DNA from: Thermodesulfobacterium sp. | GTDB taxonomy: Bacteria > Desulfobacterota > Thermodesulfobacteria > Thermodesulfobacteriales > Thermodesulfobacteriaceae | Direction of reading: 5' to 3' | Assembly (NCBI GenBank): GCA_017656385.1 | Contig: JACDNX010000004.1 | Location: forward strand, 1-64,000 | Length of the DNA: 64,000 nucleotides | Part shown: positions 55,293 through 63,711 of the stretch, in pieces | How the letters are laid out: every line of letters starts with the position of its first letter | How positions within the stretch are numbered: the stretch's first letter is position 1 | Made by a program: the position numbers and the translations under genes | Notes under the pieces: model-generated | Told to the model about the DNA's origin: nothing | What the model saw: the letters and a program-made list of their open reading frames with translations, nothing else | Databases searched by the model: none

Positions 55293-56624
55293 ATGGAGGG
55301 AACTATCAGAGATAAAAAAGATGTTATGGAAGCTATCAAAGCAAATAATGTAAAATTTGTGATGTTATGGTTTACTGACGTTCTTGGGCAGTTAAAAAGT
55401 CTTGAATTGCTTGTAGATGAATTAGAGGTAGCTTTTGAAGAAGGTATGGGTTTTGATGGATCTTCTATCGAAGGTTTTGCTCGTATTGAGGAATCGGATA
55501 TGCTTGCTTTTCCTGACCCCCACACTTTTGCTATTCTACCTTGGGAGTATAAAGGATATAAAATCGCACGTATGTTTGCTGATATTTACCTTCCGGATTT
55601 AACGCCTTATTCTGGAGATTCAAGATATATCCTTAAGCATAACTTAGAAAAAGCCAAAGAAATAGGATATACTTTTTATGTAGGTCCAGAGCTTGAATTT
55701 TTTATCTTTAAAAACAACAAACAACCAGAATTTTTAGACGAAGGTGGATATTTTGATTATTCTTTAGATATAGCTGAAAATTTTAGAAAAGAAGTAATTC
55801 TTGCTTTAGAAGCTATGAACATCAAAGTAGAGTACTCACATCATGAAGTTGCCCCTTCTCAACACGAAATAGACCTTCGATATACTGAAGCCCTTCAAAT
55901 GGCAGATATTGTGGTAACGGTAAAAGCTATAATTAAAGAGGTTGCAAAAAGAAATGGTATATATGCTACTTTTATGCCCAAACCTGTTTATGGTATAAAC
56001 GGGTCTGGAATGCATATTCATCAAAGTCTTTTTATAGGTGAACAGAATGCTTTTTTTGATCCTAAAGATCCTTTTCGTATTTCTCAAACTGCAAAATACT
56101 ATATTGAAGGTTTGCTTACACATATAAAAGAAATTACTATCATACTTAATCAGTGGGTCAATTCCTATAAAAGATTAGTCCCTGGATATGAAGCCCCTGT
56201 AAATATCTGTTGGGGACACAGAAATCGCTCTTCTCTTATTAGAGTTCCGATGTATAAACCTGGTAAAGAAAAAGCTGTAAGGATTGAACTTAGGTCTCCT
56301 GATCCAGCTTGTAATCCTTACTTAGCATTTGCCTGTATGTTAGGAGCAGGTTTAGAAGGTATAAAAAAACAATACTCTTTAAGAGAACCTATAGAGAAAG
56401 ATGTTTATCTTCTTTCTGATGAAGAAAAAAAAGCTTTGAATATAGAGTATCTTCCTGGAAGTTTGATAGAAGCTATCGAAATTGCTGAAAAAAGTGATCT
56501 TCTTAAAAAGACTTTAGGAGAAAAAATTTTTAATTTCATAATCCAAAATAAAAAACTTGAATGGGATATGTATAGAGTAAAAATCACATCTTTTGAATTA
56601 GAAAGATACTTGCCTATTTTATAG
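55293..56624 (+). CDS. glnA: Glutamine synthetase, type I (GSI-alpha)
   Basis: Makes glutamine from glutamate, ammonia and ATP. The start at ATG 55293 follows AGGAGG (about 55279); an in-frame GTG at 55254 lacks a site. The 443-residue protein has MGFDGSSIEGFARIEESDM, GPELEFFIF, HHEVAPSQHEIDLRY, GSGMHIHQSL and NICWGHRNRSSLIR. Its length and the absence of the NLYDLP adenylylation loop place it in the alpha group. Control is therefore probably transcriptional or by feedback, not by adenylylation. The upstream region has a sigma-54-like promoter and a palindrome. Confidence 0.97.
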   Translation: MEGTIRDKKDVMEAIKANNVKFVMLWFTDVLGQLKSLELLVDELEVAFEEGMGFDGSSIEGFARIEESDMLAFPDPHTFAILPWEYKGYKIARMFADIYLPDLTPYSGDSRYILKHNLEKAKEIGYTFYVGPELEFFIFKNNKQPEFLDEGGYFDYSLDIAENFRKEVILALEAMNIKVEYSHHEVAPSQHEIDLRYTEALQMADIVVTVKAIIKEVAKRNGIYATFMPKPVYGINGSGMHIHQSLFIGEQNAFFDPKDPFRISQTAKYYIEGLLTHIKEITIILNQWVNSYKRLVPGYEAPVNICWGHRNRSSLIRVPMYKPGKEKAVRIELRSPDPACNPYLAFACMLGAGLEGIKKQYSLREPIEKDVYLLSDEEKKALNIEYLPGSLIEAIEIAEKSDLLKKTLGEKIFNFIIQNKKLEWDMYRVKITSFELERYLPIL

Positions 56625-56658
56625 GATTTATTTAAAAAAATTAAAGAAGGAGGTAAGT

Positions 56659-58299
56659 ATGTTTGAATGGCGTAAAACTAATGATGCAATTGGTACAACC
56701 AATCGTGGAAATCCTGCAGAATCTGGTCTTTGTACTCTTTGTAGATGTGATTGTAAAGGTAAATGCGAAGTATGGATGTCAAGCTTGGTAGGTAGGAAGC
56801 TTCTTTATCCACGTGATTTTGGAAAAGTCACAGCTGGAAGTGCTAACACTTTCCATGTTGGGGTTTCTTATAATTCTATAAGAATTGTAGGAAGACTCTA
56901 TGGTGCTAAAGGCTTACCCAAAGGTGTTACAGATTCTCCTGATGATTGCATTTTTCCTAATGTCAGCATAGAAGGAAATTTTGGAGCCAAGGTAAAAACT
57001 AAATTTAGAATACCCATTATAAGTGGTGCTATGGGTTCTACTTTCATTGCTGCTAAATATTGGGAACCCTTAGCAATAGGAGCTGCTTTAGCTGGATTCC
57101 CGCTGGTTATTGGAGAAAATGTAGTAGGAGTAGATAAAAATTCAGTAATTGAAAAAGGAAGAATTAAAAAAGCTCCTGAGCTTGAAAGAAGAATTGATAT
57201 TTATAAAAAATACTATGATGGATATGGTGCTATACTTTTTCAGATGAATGTAGAAGATACCAGAAATGGAGTAGCAGAATATATTATAGAAAAATATGGA
57301 GATGATATTATTGTAGAATTAAAATGGGGACAAGGAGCTAAAAGTATTGGTGGAGAAATTCAAGTAAAAGATCTTGAATATGCTCTATTTCTCAAAAAAA
57401 GAGGTTATATCATAGATCCAGATCCTGAACTTCCAGAAGTTCAGGAAGCCTTTAAAAGAGGCGCTATAAAATCTTTTGCAAGACATAGTAGACTCGGTTT
57501 TACTAATGCCAGAACTACAGAAGAAGCTATGGAATTTTTCTATAAAGAAGTAAAAAGATTGAGAAAACTTGGTTTTAAGAGAATTACCTTAAAAACAGGG
57601 GCCTATGGAATGGAAGCACTTGCTCTTGCTATAAAAGTAGCAACAGAGGCTGAACTTGACCTTTTAACCATTGATGGGGCAGGTGGTGGAACAGGAATGA
57701 GTCCATGGAACATGATGGAACACTGGGGTGTACCTTCTGTTTACCTTCATTCAAAAGCTTATGAATATGCTACTATCCTTGCTTCTAAAAAAGGAAAAGT
57801 TGTTGATATGGCTTTTGGTGGTGGTTTTGCCAGAGAAGATCATATATTCAAAGCATTAGCTCTTGGTGCACCCTTTGTTAAGCTTGTATGTCTGGGAAGA
57901 GCACTTCTTATACCATGCCACTTAGGTTCTAATATTGAAGGTGTACTTAGACCTGAGAGAAAAGAAGCAGTTAATGGAAATTGGAATGAATTACCACCTT
58001 CTGTAACAGCTATAGGTAAGACCCCTGAAGAAATTTTTGCTTGCTATTATGAAGTAGAAAAGAAAGTAGGTAAAAAAGAAATGAAAAATATACCTTTTGG
58101 AGCTATTGCTCTTTATACTTACATTGATAAATTATCTGCAGGACTTCAACAACTGATGGCTGGTGCAAGAAAATTCAGTCTTTCAGCAATTTCACGTTCA
58201 GATATTGTAGCTGCAAATAAAGAAACTGCTGAAATTACAGGGCTTCCCTTTATCACTGAAGCCGAAGATGACTTAGCTAAAAAAATTTTAGAACTGTAG
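56659..58299 (+). CDS. Glutamate synthase FMN-binding domain protein (archaeal-type GltB central domain)
   Basis: The 546-residue protein carries the FMN/iron-sulfur synthase domain of glutamate synthase: ELKWGQGAKSIGGEI, TIDGAGGGTGMSPW, GGGFAREDHIFKALALGA and the following cluster region. It lacks the N-terminal glutaminase and the C-terminal GXGXG domain, which must be separate proteins elsewhere. The N-terminus has a tight cysteine cluster (C25, C28, C30, C32, C36 in LCTLCRCDCKGKC) that could hold an iron-sulfur centre. GGAGG lies before the ATG, 34 bp after glnA, so both are in one nitrogen-assimilation operon. Confidence 0.9.
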   Translation: MFEWRKTNDAIGTTNRGNPAESGLCTLCRCDCKGKCEVWMSSLVGRKLLYPRDFGKVTAGSANTFHVGVSYNSIRIVGRLYGAKGLPKGVTDSPDDCIFPNVSIEGNFGAKVKTKFRIPIISGAMGSTFIAAKYWEPLAIGAALAGFPLVIGENVVGVDKNSVIEKGRIKKAPELERRIDIYKKYYDGYGAILFQMNVEDTRNGVAEYIIEKYGDDIIVELKWGQGAKSIGGEIQVKDLEYALFLKKRGYIIDPDPELPEVQEAFKRGAIKSFARHSRLGFTNARTTEEAMEFFYKEVKRLRKLGFKRITLKTGAYGMEALALAIKVATEAELDLLTIDGAGGGTGMSPWNMMEHWGVPSVYLHSKAYEYATILASKKGKVVDMAFGGGFAREDHIFKALALGAPFVKLVCLGRALLIPCHLGSNIEGVLRPERKEAVNGNWNELPPSVTAIGKTPEEIFACYYEVEKKVGKKEMKNIPFGAIALYTYIDKLSAGLQQLMAGARKFSLSAISRSDIVAANKETAEITGLPFITEAEDDLAKKILEL

Positions 58300-58312
58300 C
58301 AAAACTTTAATT

Positions 58313-58338
58313 CCCAGGCAGAAAGTTTTCTGCCTGGG
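58313..58338 (+). terminator. Terminator hairpin of the glnA operon
   Basis: CCCAGGCAGA (58313-58322) pairs perfectly with TCTGCCTGGG (58329-58338) around a 6-base loop, the strongest GC-rich hairpin seen in any gap. A T-containing stretch (ACTTTTATT) follows after 6 bases, 14 bp after the stop codon. Confidence 0.75.
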
Positions 58339-58468
58339 GATATACTTTTATTAAAATCACTGTGCACTAAAAAAACAATTTCACTTTCTAGCATTTAAAA
58401 AGAAATATCGCACAATTTCATGTGTAATTTTAAAAATTTCTATTTTACATAATATTCATTATCGGAAG

Positions 58469-58676
58469 TTATTTATTTGAACCATTTCCTGAACCAAACC
58501 TAATAATAAGCCTTTCTCCTTCAAACCTGACAGGAGAAGATTGCAGTCGCGTAAAGCCCAAGTTCTTCATATAATTAATAAACTTAAAATCAAATACTTC
58601 TGAACCAAACTTGATAAGTTTTTTAACTAAAAGGTCGTTTTTCTGTCTTTGTCTAATATTGATTTTATAACTTAAA
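58469..58676 (-). pseudogene. Unrecognised coding remnant, C-terminal about 65 codons
   Basis: An open minus-strand frame ends with TAA at 58469-58471 and reads protein-like sequence, including DLLVKKLIKFGSEVFDF, YMKNLGFTRLQSSPVRF and EGERLIIRFGSGNGSNK. It has no start codon with a ribosome-binding site and is cut off next to the ZIP gene. It is probably the tail of a lost gene. I do not recognise the family. The rest of the gap 58300-58712 holds only the glnA terminator and no other structure I can name. Confidence 0.35.
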
Positions 58677-58712
58677 AAATATAAAATTTATTTAAAAAGA
58701 GAAGATAATTTT

Positions 58713-59516
58713 ATGCTACAAAATTTCTTTAGCTCTATAATTGACTGGATTTTAGTTTCTTTTAACTACAATATAATACCTATTATGTTTATAGCAGGAG
58801 CATTTTTAACCATTATGACATCCTTAGGAGCTTTTATAGCTATTTTTTCCAAAAATATGCCTTCTTGGGGAATAAACTTCAGTCTTTCTTTTGCAGCAGG
58901 AATAATGCTTGTTGCAAGTTTTACAAGTTTAATTTTGCCCTCTATAGAAATATCCAGTACTTTCTTTCCTACAGCTACAGGAATATTTTTAGGAATCATA
59001 CTGATGCTCATCATTGATAAAAGTATTCCCCATGAACATTTAATCAAAGGTTATGAAGGCCCCCCTGAACTGAAAAACAAGTTTAAATTGGCCTGGCTTC
59101 TTGTTTTTGCTATGATTGTTCACAATTTTCCAGAAGGTTTAGCTGTTGGAAGTGCTTTGGCTTTTGACCTTAAAGATGGACTAATTACTGCTGTTGCTAT
59201 AGGAATTCAAGACTTCCCTGAAGGCACAGTTGTAGCTCTGCCTCTTTCTGTTCTACAAAAAAGCAGGTTAAAACCTGTTTTAATAGGCATATTAAGTGGA
59301 TTTGCTGAGTTTATAACAGTAATAATTGGTGCTTTGTTCTTTAAAAAATTTAACTTTCTTCTACCCTATGGATTGAGTTTAGCAGGTGGAGCTATGCTTT
59401 ATGTTACGATAAAAGAGCTTATACCAGAAATATATAAAAGTGAAAAAAACGAACTTATAATCACTGCAGGATTTTTCTTAGGTTTTTATACAATGCTTTA
59501 TCTTGATTCTATGTAA
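58713..59516 (+). CDS. ZIP family divalent metal transporter
   Basis: The 267-residue protein has about eight hydrophobic helices. The metal-binding motifs of the ZIP family are intact: HNFPEGLAVG in helix IV, QDFPEGTVVALPL in helix V, and LSLAGGAMLYVTIKELIPE near the end. It probably brings Zn2+, Fe2+ or Mn2+ into the cell. The His-rich loop of many ZIPs is short (PHEHLIK). Its stop is 3 bp from a trpB2 relic on the other strand. Confidence 0.9.
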   Translation: MLQNFFSSIIDWILVSFNYNIIPIMFIAGAFLTIMTSLGAFIAIFSKNMPSWGINFSLSFAAGIMLVASFTSLILPSIEISSTFFPTATGIFLGIILMLIIDKSIPHEHLIKGYEGPPELKNKFKLAWLLVFAMIVHNFPEGLAVGSALAFDLKDGLITAVAIGIQDFPEGTVVALPLSVLQKSRLKPVLIGILSGFAEFITVIIGALFFKKFNFLLPYGLSLAGGAMLYVTIKELIPEIYKSEKNELIITAGFFLGFYTMLYLDSM

Positions 59517-59519
59517 AAA

Positions 59520-59788
59520 TCAAACATTGTCCACTATAGCATGTGCAGTCTCAGGAGCTGGTAATATACCCTCAGTTTTGGCAAAAATAATTGCTGCCTC
59601 AAATACAGATTTTTGTGTATAAGCAACTGCTTCAACTAATTTTTTATGAACAAGATAACAAAGGATTGGTACATCTCCATGATATCTCAATCCACCCGCG
59701 TGAATCTTGAGAGGCACAAAGTTATGTCCTAAGGTGGGGGCAATTGCTCAGGTAAATCAGGTAAAACATTATACCATTCGGTAGGCAT
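59520..59788 (-). pseudogene. Internally deleted tryptophan synthase beta-type gene (trpB2 relic)
   Basis: Reading from 59788, the frame gives [19 protein letters not shown], the N-terminal signature of TrpB2-type proteins, then hits a stop. At that point (about 59735) another frame continues [18 protein letters not shown] and runs to the C-terminal ARTEGI-like end ([17 protein letters not shown]). The first part corresponds to the first 20-30 residues of TrpB2 and the second to about the last 70. Some 300 residues between them, including the pyridoxal-phosphate lysine, are missing. It is a relic of a single large out-of-frame deletion. Confidence 0.8.
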
Positions 59789-59839
59789 TTTTCAAAAAGA
59801 TTTCTAAAATTTCCATATTTTTAATATCAAGTTTTAATT

Positions 59840-60658
59840 TTATATAAATTTAGAAAGATATCTCCATGCGTTTCTGTATAAAAAACTATTTTCTATATTT
59901 TCTTCCATTTCTAAAAACATCTCAAAAGGAATAGCAAAAGTAAAAATATTATCTCCAAGTTGTTTTCTAATATTTTTCCTTGCTGAAAGATCCGTTAGTC
60001 CCACCACTGCTTTTTGAGGTTTTGAGTAACATTCCTTATAAGCACATATCCCGATTGTTTGACATCCTGCAGCCCAAGGAATAACTACGTTATCAAAACT
60101 ATCTCTTCCATAATTTGCAAGTACAACAAGAGCTGAAAGTTGATGAGGATTAACAGGAAAAACAATCAAAATGGGCTTTTCCTCATCAGGATTAACCTCT
60201 TTTAAGGGTTTAAAGATTACATATTCTGTTGGAACTTCCATAATAGGTAAATTTTCTACAAACCTTTTAACTAACTCAGGGTCTTTTAAATATCTTTCTC
60301 CTTCTAAAAATTCATCAAGAAATTCTTTTGTGACATAAGATCTAATTTTTTCTGCTACCTCCTTCCCTTTTTCCCAGTTTTTATTTCCTGAGGATAAAAA
60401 ATAATAAAAACATTCAATCCCTCCTGGAAAATCAAAATATTTGTTTCCAAAACCTAATCCAACACCTCCTCCCCAACATCCGTAAGTTTTTCTATCAAAT
60501 ACAGCAGTTTTTCCTTTAGCCACATTAGCAAAAAGCCACATTACACAGCCCCATTTACCTCCTTTAAATTGTAAGGCATTTTCTGGTTTTTTATTTGACC
60601 ATATTATCGCTACCGGATTTAATATCATGTTTAAAGCTTTTGCTATTTTACTTTCCAT
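59840..60658 (-). CDS. DUF169 family protein
   Basis: The 272-residue protein matches DUF169: NPVAIIWSNKKPE, then KGKTAVFDRKTYGCWGGGVGLGF, GGIECFYYFLSSG and IPWAAGCQTIGI. It has several conserved cysteines (CVMWLF, YGCWGG, AAGCQ). Members are widespread in anaerobes and often lie near metal or redox genes; the function is not known. It lies 15 bp after trmO on the same strand and is probably co-transcribed. Confidence 0.88.
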   Translation of the reverse strand: MESKIAKALNMILNPVAIIWSNKKPENALQFKGGKWGCVMWLFANVAKGKTAVFDRKTYGCWGGGVGLGFGNKYFDFPGGIECFYYFLSSGNKNWEKGKEVAEKIRSYVTKEFLDEFLEGERYLKDPELVKRFVENLPIMEVPTEYVIFKPLKEVNPDEEKPILIVFPVNPHQLSALVVLANYGRDSFDNVVIPWAAGCQTIGICAYKECYSKPQKAVVGLTDLSARKNIRKQLGDNIFTFAIPFEMFLEMEENIENSFLYRNAWRYLSKFI

Positions 60659-60673
60659 TCTTACCCTACCCTT

Positions 60674-61099
60674 TTAATTTTCTTCCTTATCAGTAACTTC
60701 AGAATAAGCTTTATATGGCTTTATATCAAAAACAGGTGTTCCATCAAACATATCTATTCTTTTAACTTTTATAATATTATCTTTTACTTCAAGAACATCT
60801 AATACAGAAAGTCCTATAGGATTAGGTCTTATAGGTGAGCAAAGACTAAAAACACCTTTAGGACTATCTTTATGAGGTGGTTTTTGAATTAGCTTATCTT
60901 TGGTAAATGGAGGAGACTTGTGAAAACAAAAAAGAACAACTATTTTATCTCCAGATCTTATATCTTTTAGCCCTTCCTTATATTCAGGATTTATAATTAT
61001 TTCTCCTTCTACATCAGAACAACTCCAATGTCGTGGAATAGAGGTGGCAAAAGTTTTTACATAACCAATAGGTTTAAAAATATACTCTTTTTTTTCCAT
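60674..61099 (-). CDS. tRNA (N6-threonylcarbamoyladenosine-A37) methyltransferase, TrmO/TsaA family
   Basis: The 141-residue beta-barrel enzyme of the TsaA/YaeB family has FKPIGYVKT, GDKIVVLFCFHKS, GVFSLCSPIRPNPIGLS and DMFDGTPVFDIKPY. The usual active-site stretch is RSPxRPNPIG; the first arginine is cysteine here. No Shine-Dalgarno sequence precedes the ATG, and a possible promoter stands only 12 bases upstream, so the message may be nearly leaderless. Confidence 0.88.
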   Translation of the reverse strand: MEKKEYIFKPIGYVKTFATSIPRHWSCSDVEGEIIINPEYKEGLKDIRSGDKIVVLFCFHKSPPFTKDKLIQKPPHKDSPKGVFSLCSPIRPNPIGLSVLDVLEVKDNIIKVKRIDMFDGTPVFDIKPYKAYSEVTDKEEN

Positions 61100-61110
61100 T
61101 TTTATTATTT

Positions 61111-61139
61111 ATTATAAATTATAAAAGCAGGCTTGTAAA
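61111..61139 (-). promoter_or_regulatory. Possible promoter of trmO-DUF169
   Basis: On the minus strand TTTACA (61134-61139), a 17-base spacer and TATAAT (61111-61116) lie 12 bases before the trmO start codon, leaving almost no leader. Confidence 0.35.
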
Positions 61140-61200
61140 CTAAAAAAAAGCTTTATATAGAAATTGAGCTTCTTTCCTCAATGATTTTTGCAATAATTAA

Positions 61201-61596
61201 GGAGGCAAAGAAGAATACATAATTCCAGATACTTGCAAAATAAAATTTGAATTTTTTCTTAAACCTGAGGAAAAGCTAAATGATTATTCGAAAAAAATTG
61301 AATTATTTAAAGAATATGGAAACTATGAAATAGATCATGCTTATGAAGGCTATGTAAGTGGCGATATAGTCTTTTATCTTGAAAAAGCTCTTGAGGAAAC
61401 CGGGCTTCCGATTATATATACCGAAATGAAATCCTGGACCGATGCCTTAAATTTAAAAGAAAGATTTGATGTAGTAGTCTGGGGACCAGGAGAGTTACCT
61501 TTATGTCATACTAAAGAAGAAAAAAAAATTCGGATAAAAGATATTAAAAAAACTATAGAGGTTTTAATAAGGTTAAACTCGTTTTTTTCTACCTAA
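61201..61596 (+). pseudogene. C-terminal relic of an M20 family metallopeptidase/deacetylase
   Basis: An open plus-strand frame of 131 codons without a proper start reads sequence like the last third of M20 peptidases (DapE/ArgE/LysK group). It runs from EYIIPDTCKIKFEFFLKP through YEGYVSGDIVFYLEKALEE and DVVVWGPGELPLCHTKEEK to IKDIKKTIEVL. The CHT element contains the C-terminal metal-ligand histidine. The catalytic N-terminal part is absent, so it cannot be active. Confidence 0.65.
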
Positions 61597-61726
61597 AAAT
61601 AGCCAAGATAAAATCAGAGGAGTTTTTACTAAAATACGAAGAAATACTGCTGAACTAATCGAAGTTAAGGCTATAAAAGATAAAATTTTGGTTGAAGTTT
61701 TAAAAGATTTTTTGTTAGTTATTTGA
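61577..61726 (+). pseudogene. Possible short coding remnant
   Basis: A plus-strand frame, shifted by one from the M20 relic, reads NSQDKIRGVFTKIRRN, then AELIEVKAIKDKILVEVLKDF before TGA at 61724-61726. The residue mix looks protein-like, but there is no start and no recognised family. A 62-codon minus-strand frame over the same bases (61573-61761) looks like its shadow. Confidence 0.2.
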
Positions 61727-61784
61727 ATTTTTGTTAATTCTGATTTTGGTGCTTTTTTCATAAAATTATTATTCCCCCTACCCT

Positions 61785-61917
61785 TTAGTTATCTACTACT
61801 ATCTGATAGGCTTCCAGTATATTATTAGATAACAGATCATCATCTTTAAATCCAATTTCGGTTCTTTCTGGATCAATTGAGCTTTTATCACATAAAATTT
61901 AAACTCAGTAACAGCAT
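61785..61917 (-). pseudogene. Possible frameshifted coding remnant
   Basis: On the minus strand a segment reading HAVTEFKFYVIKAQ is followed, in another frame, by IDPERTEIGFKDDDLLSNN and ILEAYQIVVDN ending at TAA 61785-61787. It may be the end of a decayed gene, but I do not recognise it. The remaining bases to the KaiC-like gene at 61993 show nothing else. Confidence 0.2.
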
Positions 61918-61992
61918 GTTAAGTTATCTGCTAATTTAGTAAAATATTAATTGTTATCCCGTTGTCAGTGACAAACAAACTTATCGATGCTA

Positions 61993-63411
61993 TCATTTCA
62001 TAATACCTTTAGATACAAGTTCTTTTATTATAATACCTTTTCCTTCTACAATATCAAATTCTCTTATCTCCTTTGAGTGATTACTTCCTCTTATCTTTAT
62101 TACAGATAAGGCCCTTTTTATATAAGGAGAATCTTCATAATATCTAAGCGTTATTATACTGTCTGAAAGCACGGAAATCTTCATCTCATGGGCAATAAGA
62201 TTTACTCCAAAAGGATCCTCAACCTCATATGTTATAAATGCAGTATTGTTGCTATATTTGAAAAAATTCATAAGGCTCCATAGCATCTCCCTATACCTAA
62301 TATCATCTCTTTGAGAGTATCTAAAAGAGGTGATGGAATCTATAGCAATACCTGTATCCTCTCCTGTATTCCTTATCTCATACATTATCCTGAAACAAAG
62401 ATAATCCAGATCCAACTCCACAGGAGACAAAAATATGAACTTAAGTTTATTGTTTTTTATAAAGGGCTCCAGCTCGAAGTTTAGGGCTTGAGCGTATTTA
62501 ATAAGCCAGTCTGGGGATTCCTCAAAAGAGAAAAAAAGAAATTTGTGATTCTTATCTGCCTTTAAATAACTCTCTGCAAACTTCAGTGTAAATATAGTCT
62601 TTCCTATACCCGTAGGTCCAGATATCAAGGTTACAGATCCCTTTCTGATTCCTCCTCCAAACATTCTGTCTATTTCTGCTATACCTGTTTTTATCTCTTT
62701 TTCTGAAAAACAATATCTGATCCTTTCAATATCTGGTCTCAGCCTGAGATATATCTTTATGCCATCACTTGTTATGTCAAAATACTGCTTTCCTTTTTCA
62801 AAAGAAGAACCTCTTAATTTGAGGATCTGAATATATCTTTTTTGAAGTTCTGCTTCCTCTGTTCCGAACAGGTAGATTATACCGTCAGCAACTGAAAACT
62901 CTATCTCTTTCTTTATGTCTGAAAGCAGATATTCTCCTACAAAAAAGCTGGTAACCTGCCAAATAGAAAGCCTGAGCGATAAAGTATATAAAAACTTTCT
63001 TTTTATCTTCTCACTGTCAAAAAGGTTCTCACAAAGGCTTTTAAAGGAATCAATTATCAAAAGTTCGGGCCTTATCTTCTTTATCAAAAAATCAATATGC
63101 TCTAAAATTACAGCAGGATCCTCTTTTTGAATAAACTCGCTTATATCCTCAAAAAAGATCTCTCTGCCTATGAATTTTTTGTCAAAGAAGGAAAAAGAGC
63201 TCATAAAACGAACCATCTTTGCAAGGGGTTCAGAAACGGTGCTTATAATAAGAGTTCTTTTCCCATCTCTTGCCAAATTAAAAGCTGTCTCAAATGCCAG
63301 TGTGGTCTTACCGGATCCAGGACTACCAGCAAGTATAATGGTTGAATACTTAGGAAGACCTCCATGTGTTAATTCATCAAACCCAAATATGCCTGTCCTT
63401 AGTTTTTCCAC
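61993..63411 (-). CDS. KaiC-like double-domain RecA-fold ATPase
   Basis: The 472-residue protein has two KaiC/RadA-type domains. Domain 1 shows Walker A AGSPGSGKTTLA (about 28-39) and Walker B LLIIDSFKSL. Domain 2 shows GIAEIDRMFGGGIRKGS, Walker A SGPTGIGKT, the catalytic pair in FSFEESPDW and IAIDSITSFR, then RALSVIKIRGSNHSKEIREFDI. In domain 1 the usual EE pair is reduced to SEP. Near the site of KaiC autophosphorylation the sequence is KISVLSDSII, so a serine but no neighbouring threonine is kept. It is last in the order EAL protein, 98-residue protein, KaiC-like. Circadian function is not implied. Confidence 0.85.
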   Translation of the reverse strand: MEKLRTGIFGFDELTHGGLPKYSTIILAGSPGSGKTTLAFETAFNLARDGKRTLIISTVSEPLAKMVRFMSSFSFFDKKFIGREIFFEDISEFIQKEDPAVILEHIDFLIKKIRPELLIIDSFKSLCENLFDSEKIKRKFLYTLSLRLSIWQVTSFFVGEYLLSDIKKEIEFSVADGIIYLFGTEEAELQKRYIQILKLRGSSFEKGKQYFDITSDGIKIYLRLRPDIERIRYCFSEKEIKTGIAEIDRMFGGGIRKGSVTLISGPTGIGKTIFTLKFAESYLKADKNHKFLFFSFEESPDWLIKYAQALNFELEPFIKNNKLKFIFLSPVELDLDYLCFRIMYEIRNTGEDTGIAIDSITSFRYSQRDDIRYREMLWSLMNFFKYSNNTAFITYEVEDPFGVNLIAHEMKISVLSDSIITLRYYEDSPYIKRALSVIKIRGSNHSKEIREFDIVEGKGIIIKELVSKGIMK

Positions 63412-63414
63412 CGA

Positions 63415-63711
63415 TTATTCCTCCTTTTTAGCCTTCCTTAATAGCTCCTTTTTAAACTCATCCCCCAGTATGTTTCCAACTATGTCTACAAGCATGTGAT
63501 AAAATTTTTTTAATTCCTCTATAGAAAACTTTGAAAAGTCAACTTCCTCTGGATCACTTATTTCAATGTGCTCCCACGCAGGATTATATACAGAAAGATC
63601 AAAAAATATCCTTTCCAACACAACCTTTAATGCGCTTGTGCCTATATACATAGAAATCTCGTTTAAGCTCTCTTTTATTAAGACAATAAGTCTGCTTTTT
63701 TCTTTATCCAT
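63415..63711 (-). CDS. Hypothetical 98-residue helical protein between EAL and KaiC-like genes
   Basis: I do not recognise this family. The 98-residue protein is predicted to be mostly helical and highly charged, without cysteine, signal peptide or membrane helix. A short central segment (YNPAWEHIEISDPEEVD) is followed by two amphipathic helices (LKKFYHMLVDIVGNIL and a lysine-rich end). It overlaps the EAL gene by 8 bp and lies 3 bp before the KaiC-like gene. This strongly suggests co-translation and a shared function, perhaps as an adaptor between the two. Confidence 0.7.
   Translation of the reverse strand: MDKEKSRLIVLIKESLNEISMYIGTSALKVVLERIFFDLSVYNPAWEHIEISDPEEVDFSKFSIEELKKFYHMLVDIVGNILGDEFKKELLRKAKKEE

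Noticed and set aside
61573-61761. Minus-strand frame of 62 codons with a hydrophobic stretch
   Set aside because: No ribosome-binding site or family; it overlaps the M20 relic end and looks like the shadow of plus-strand coding-like sequence.
61993-63411. KaiC-like gene as a circadian clock component
   Set aside because: No kaiA or kaiB is nearby, only a partial match exists at the autophosphorylation site, and such proteins are common in non-photosynthetic microbes.
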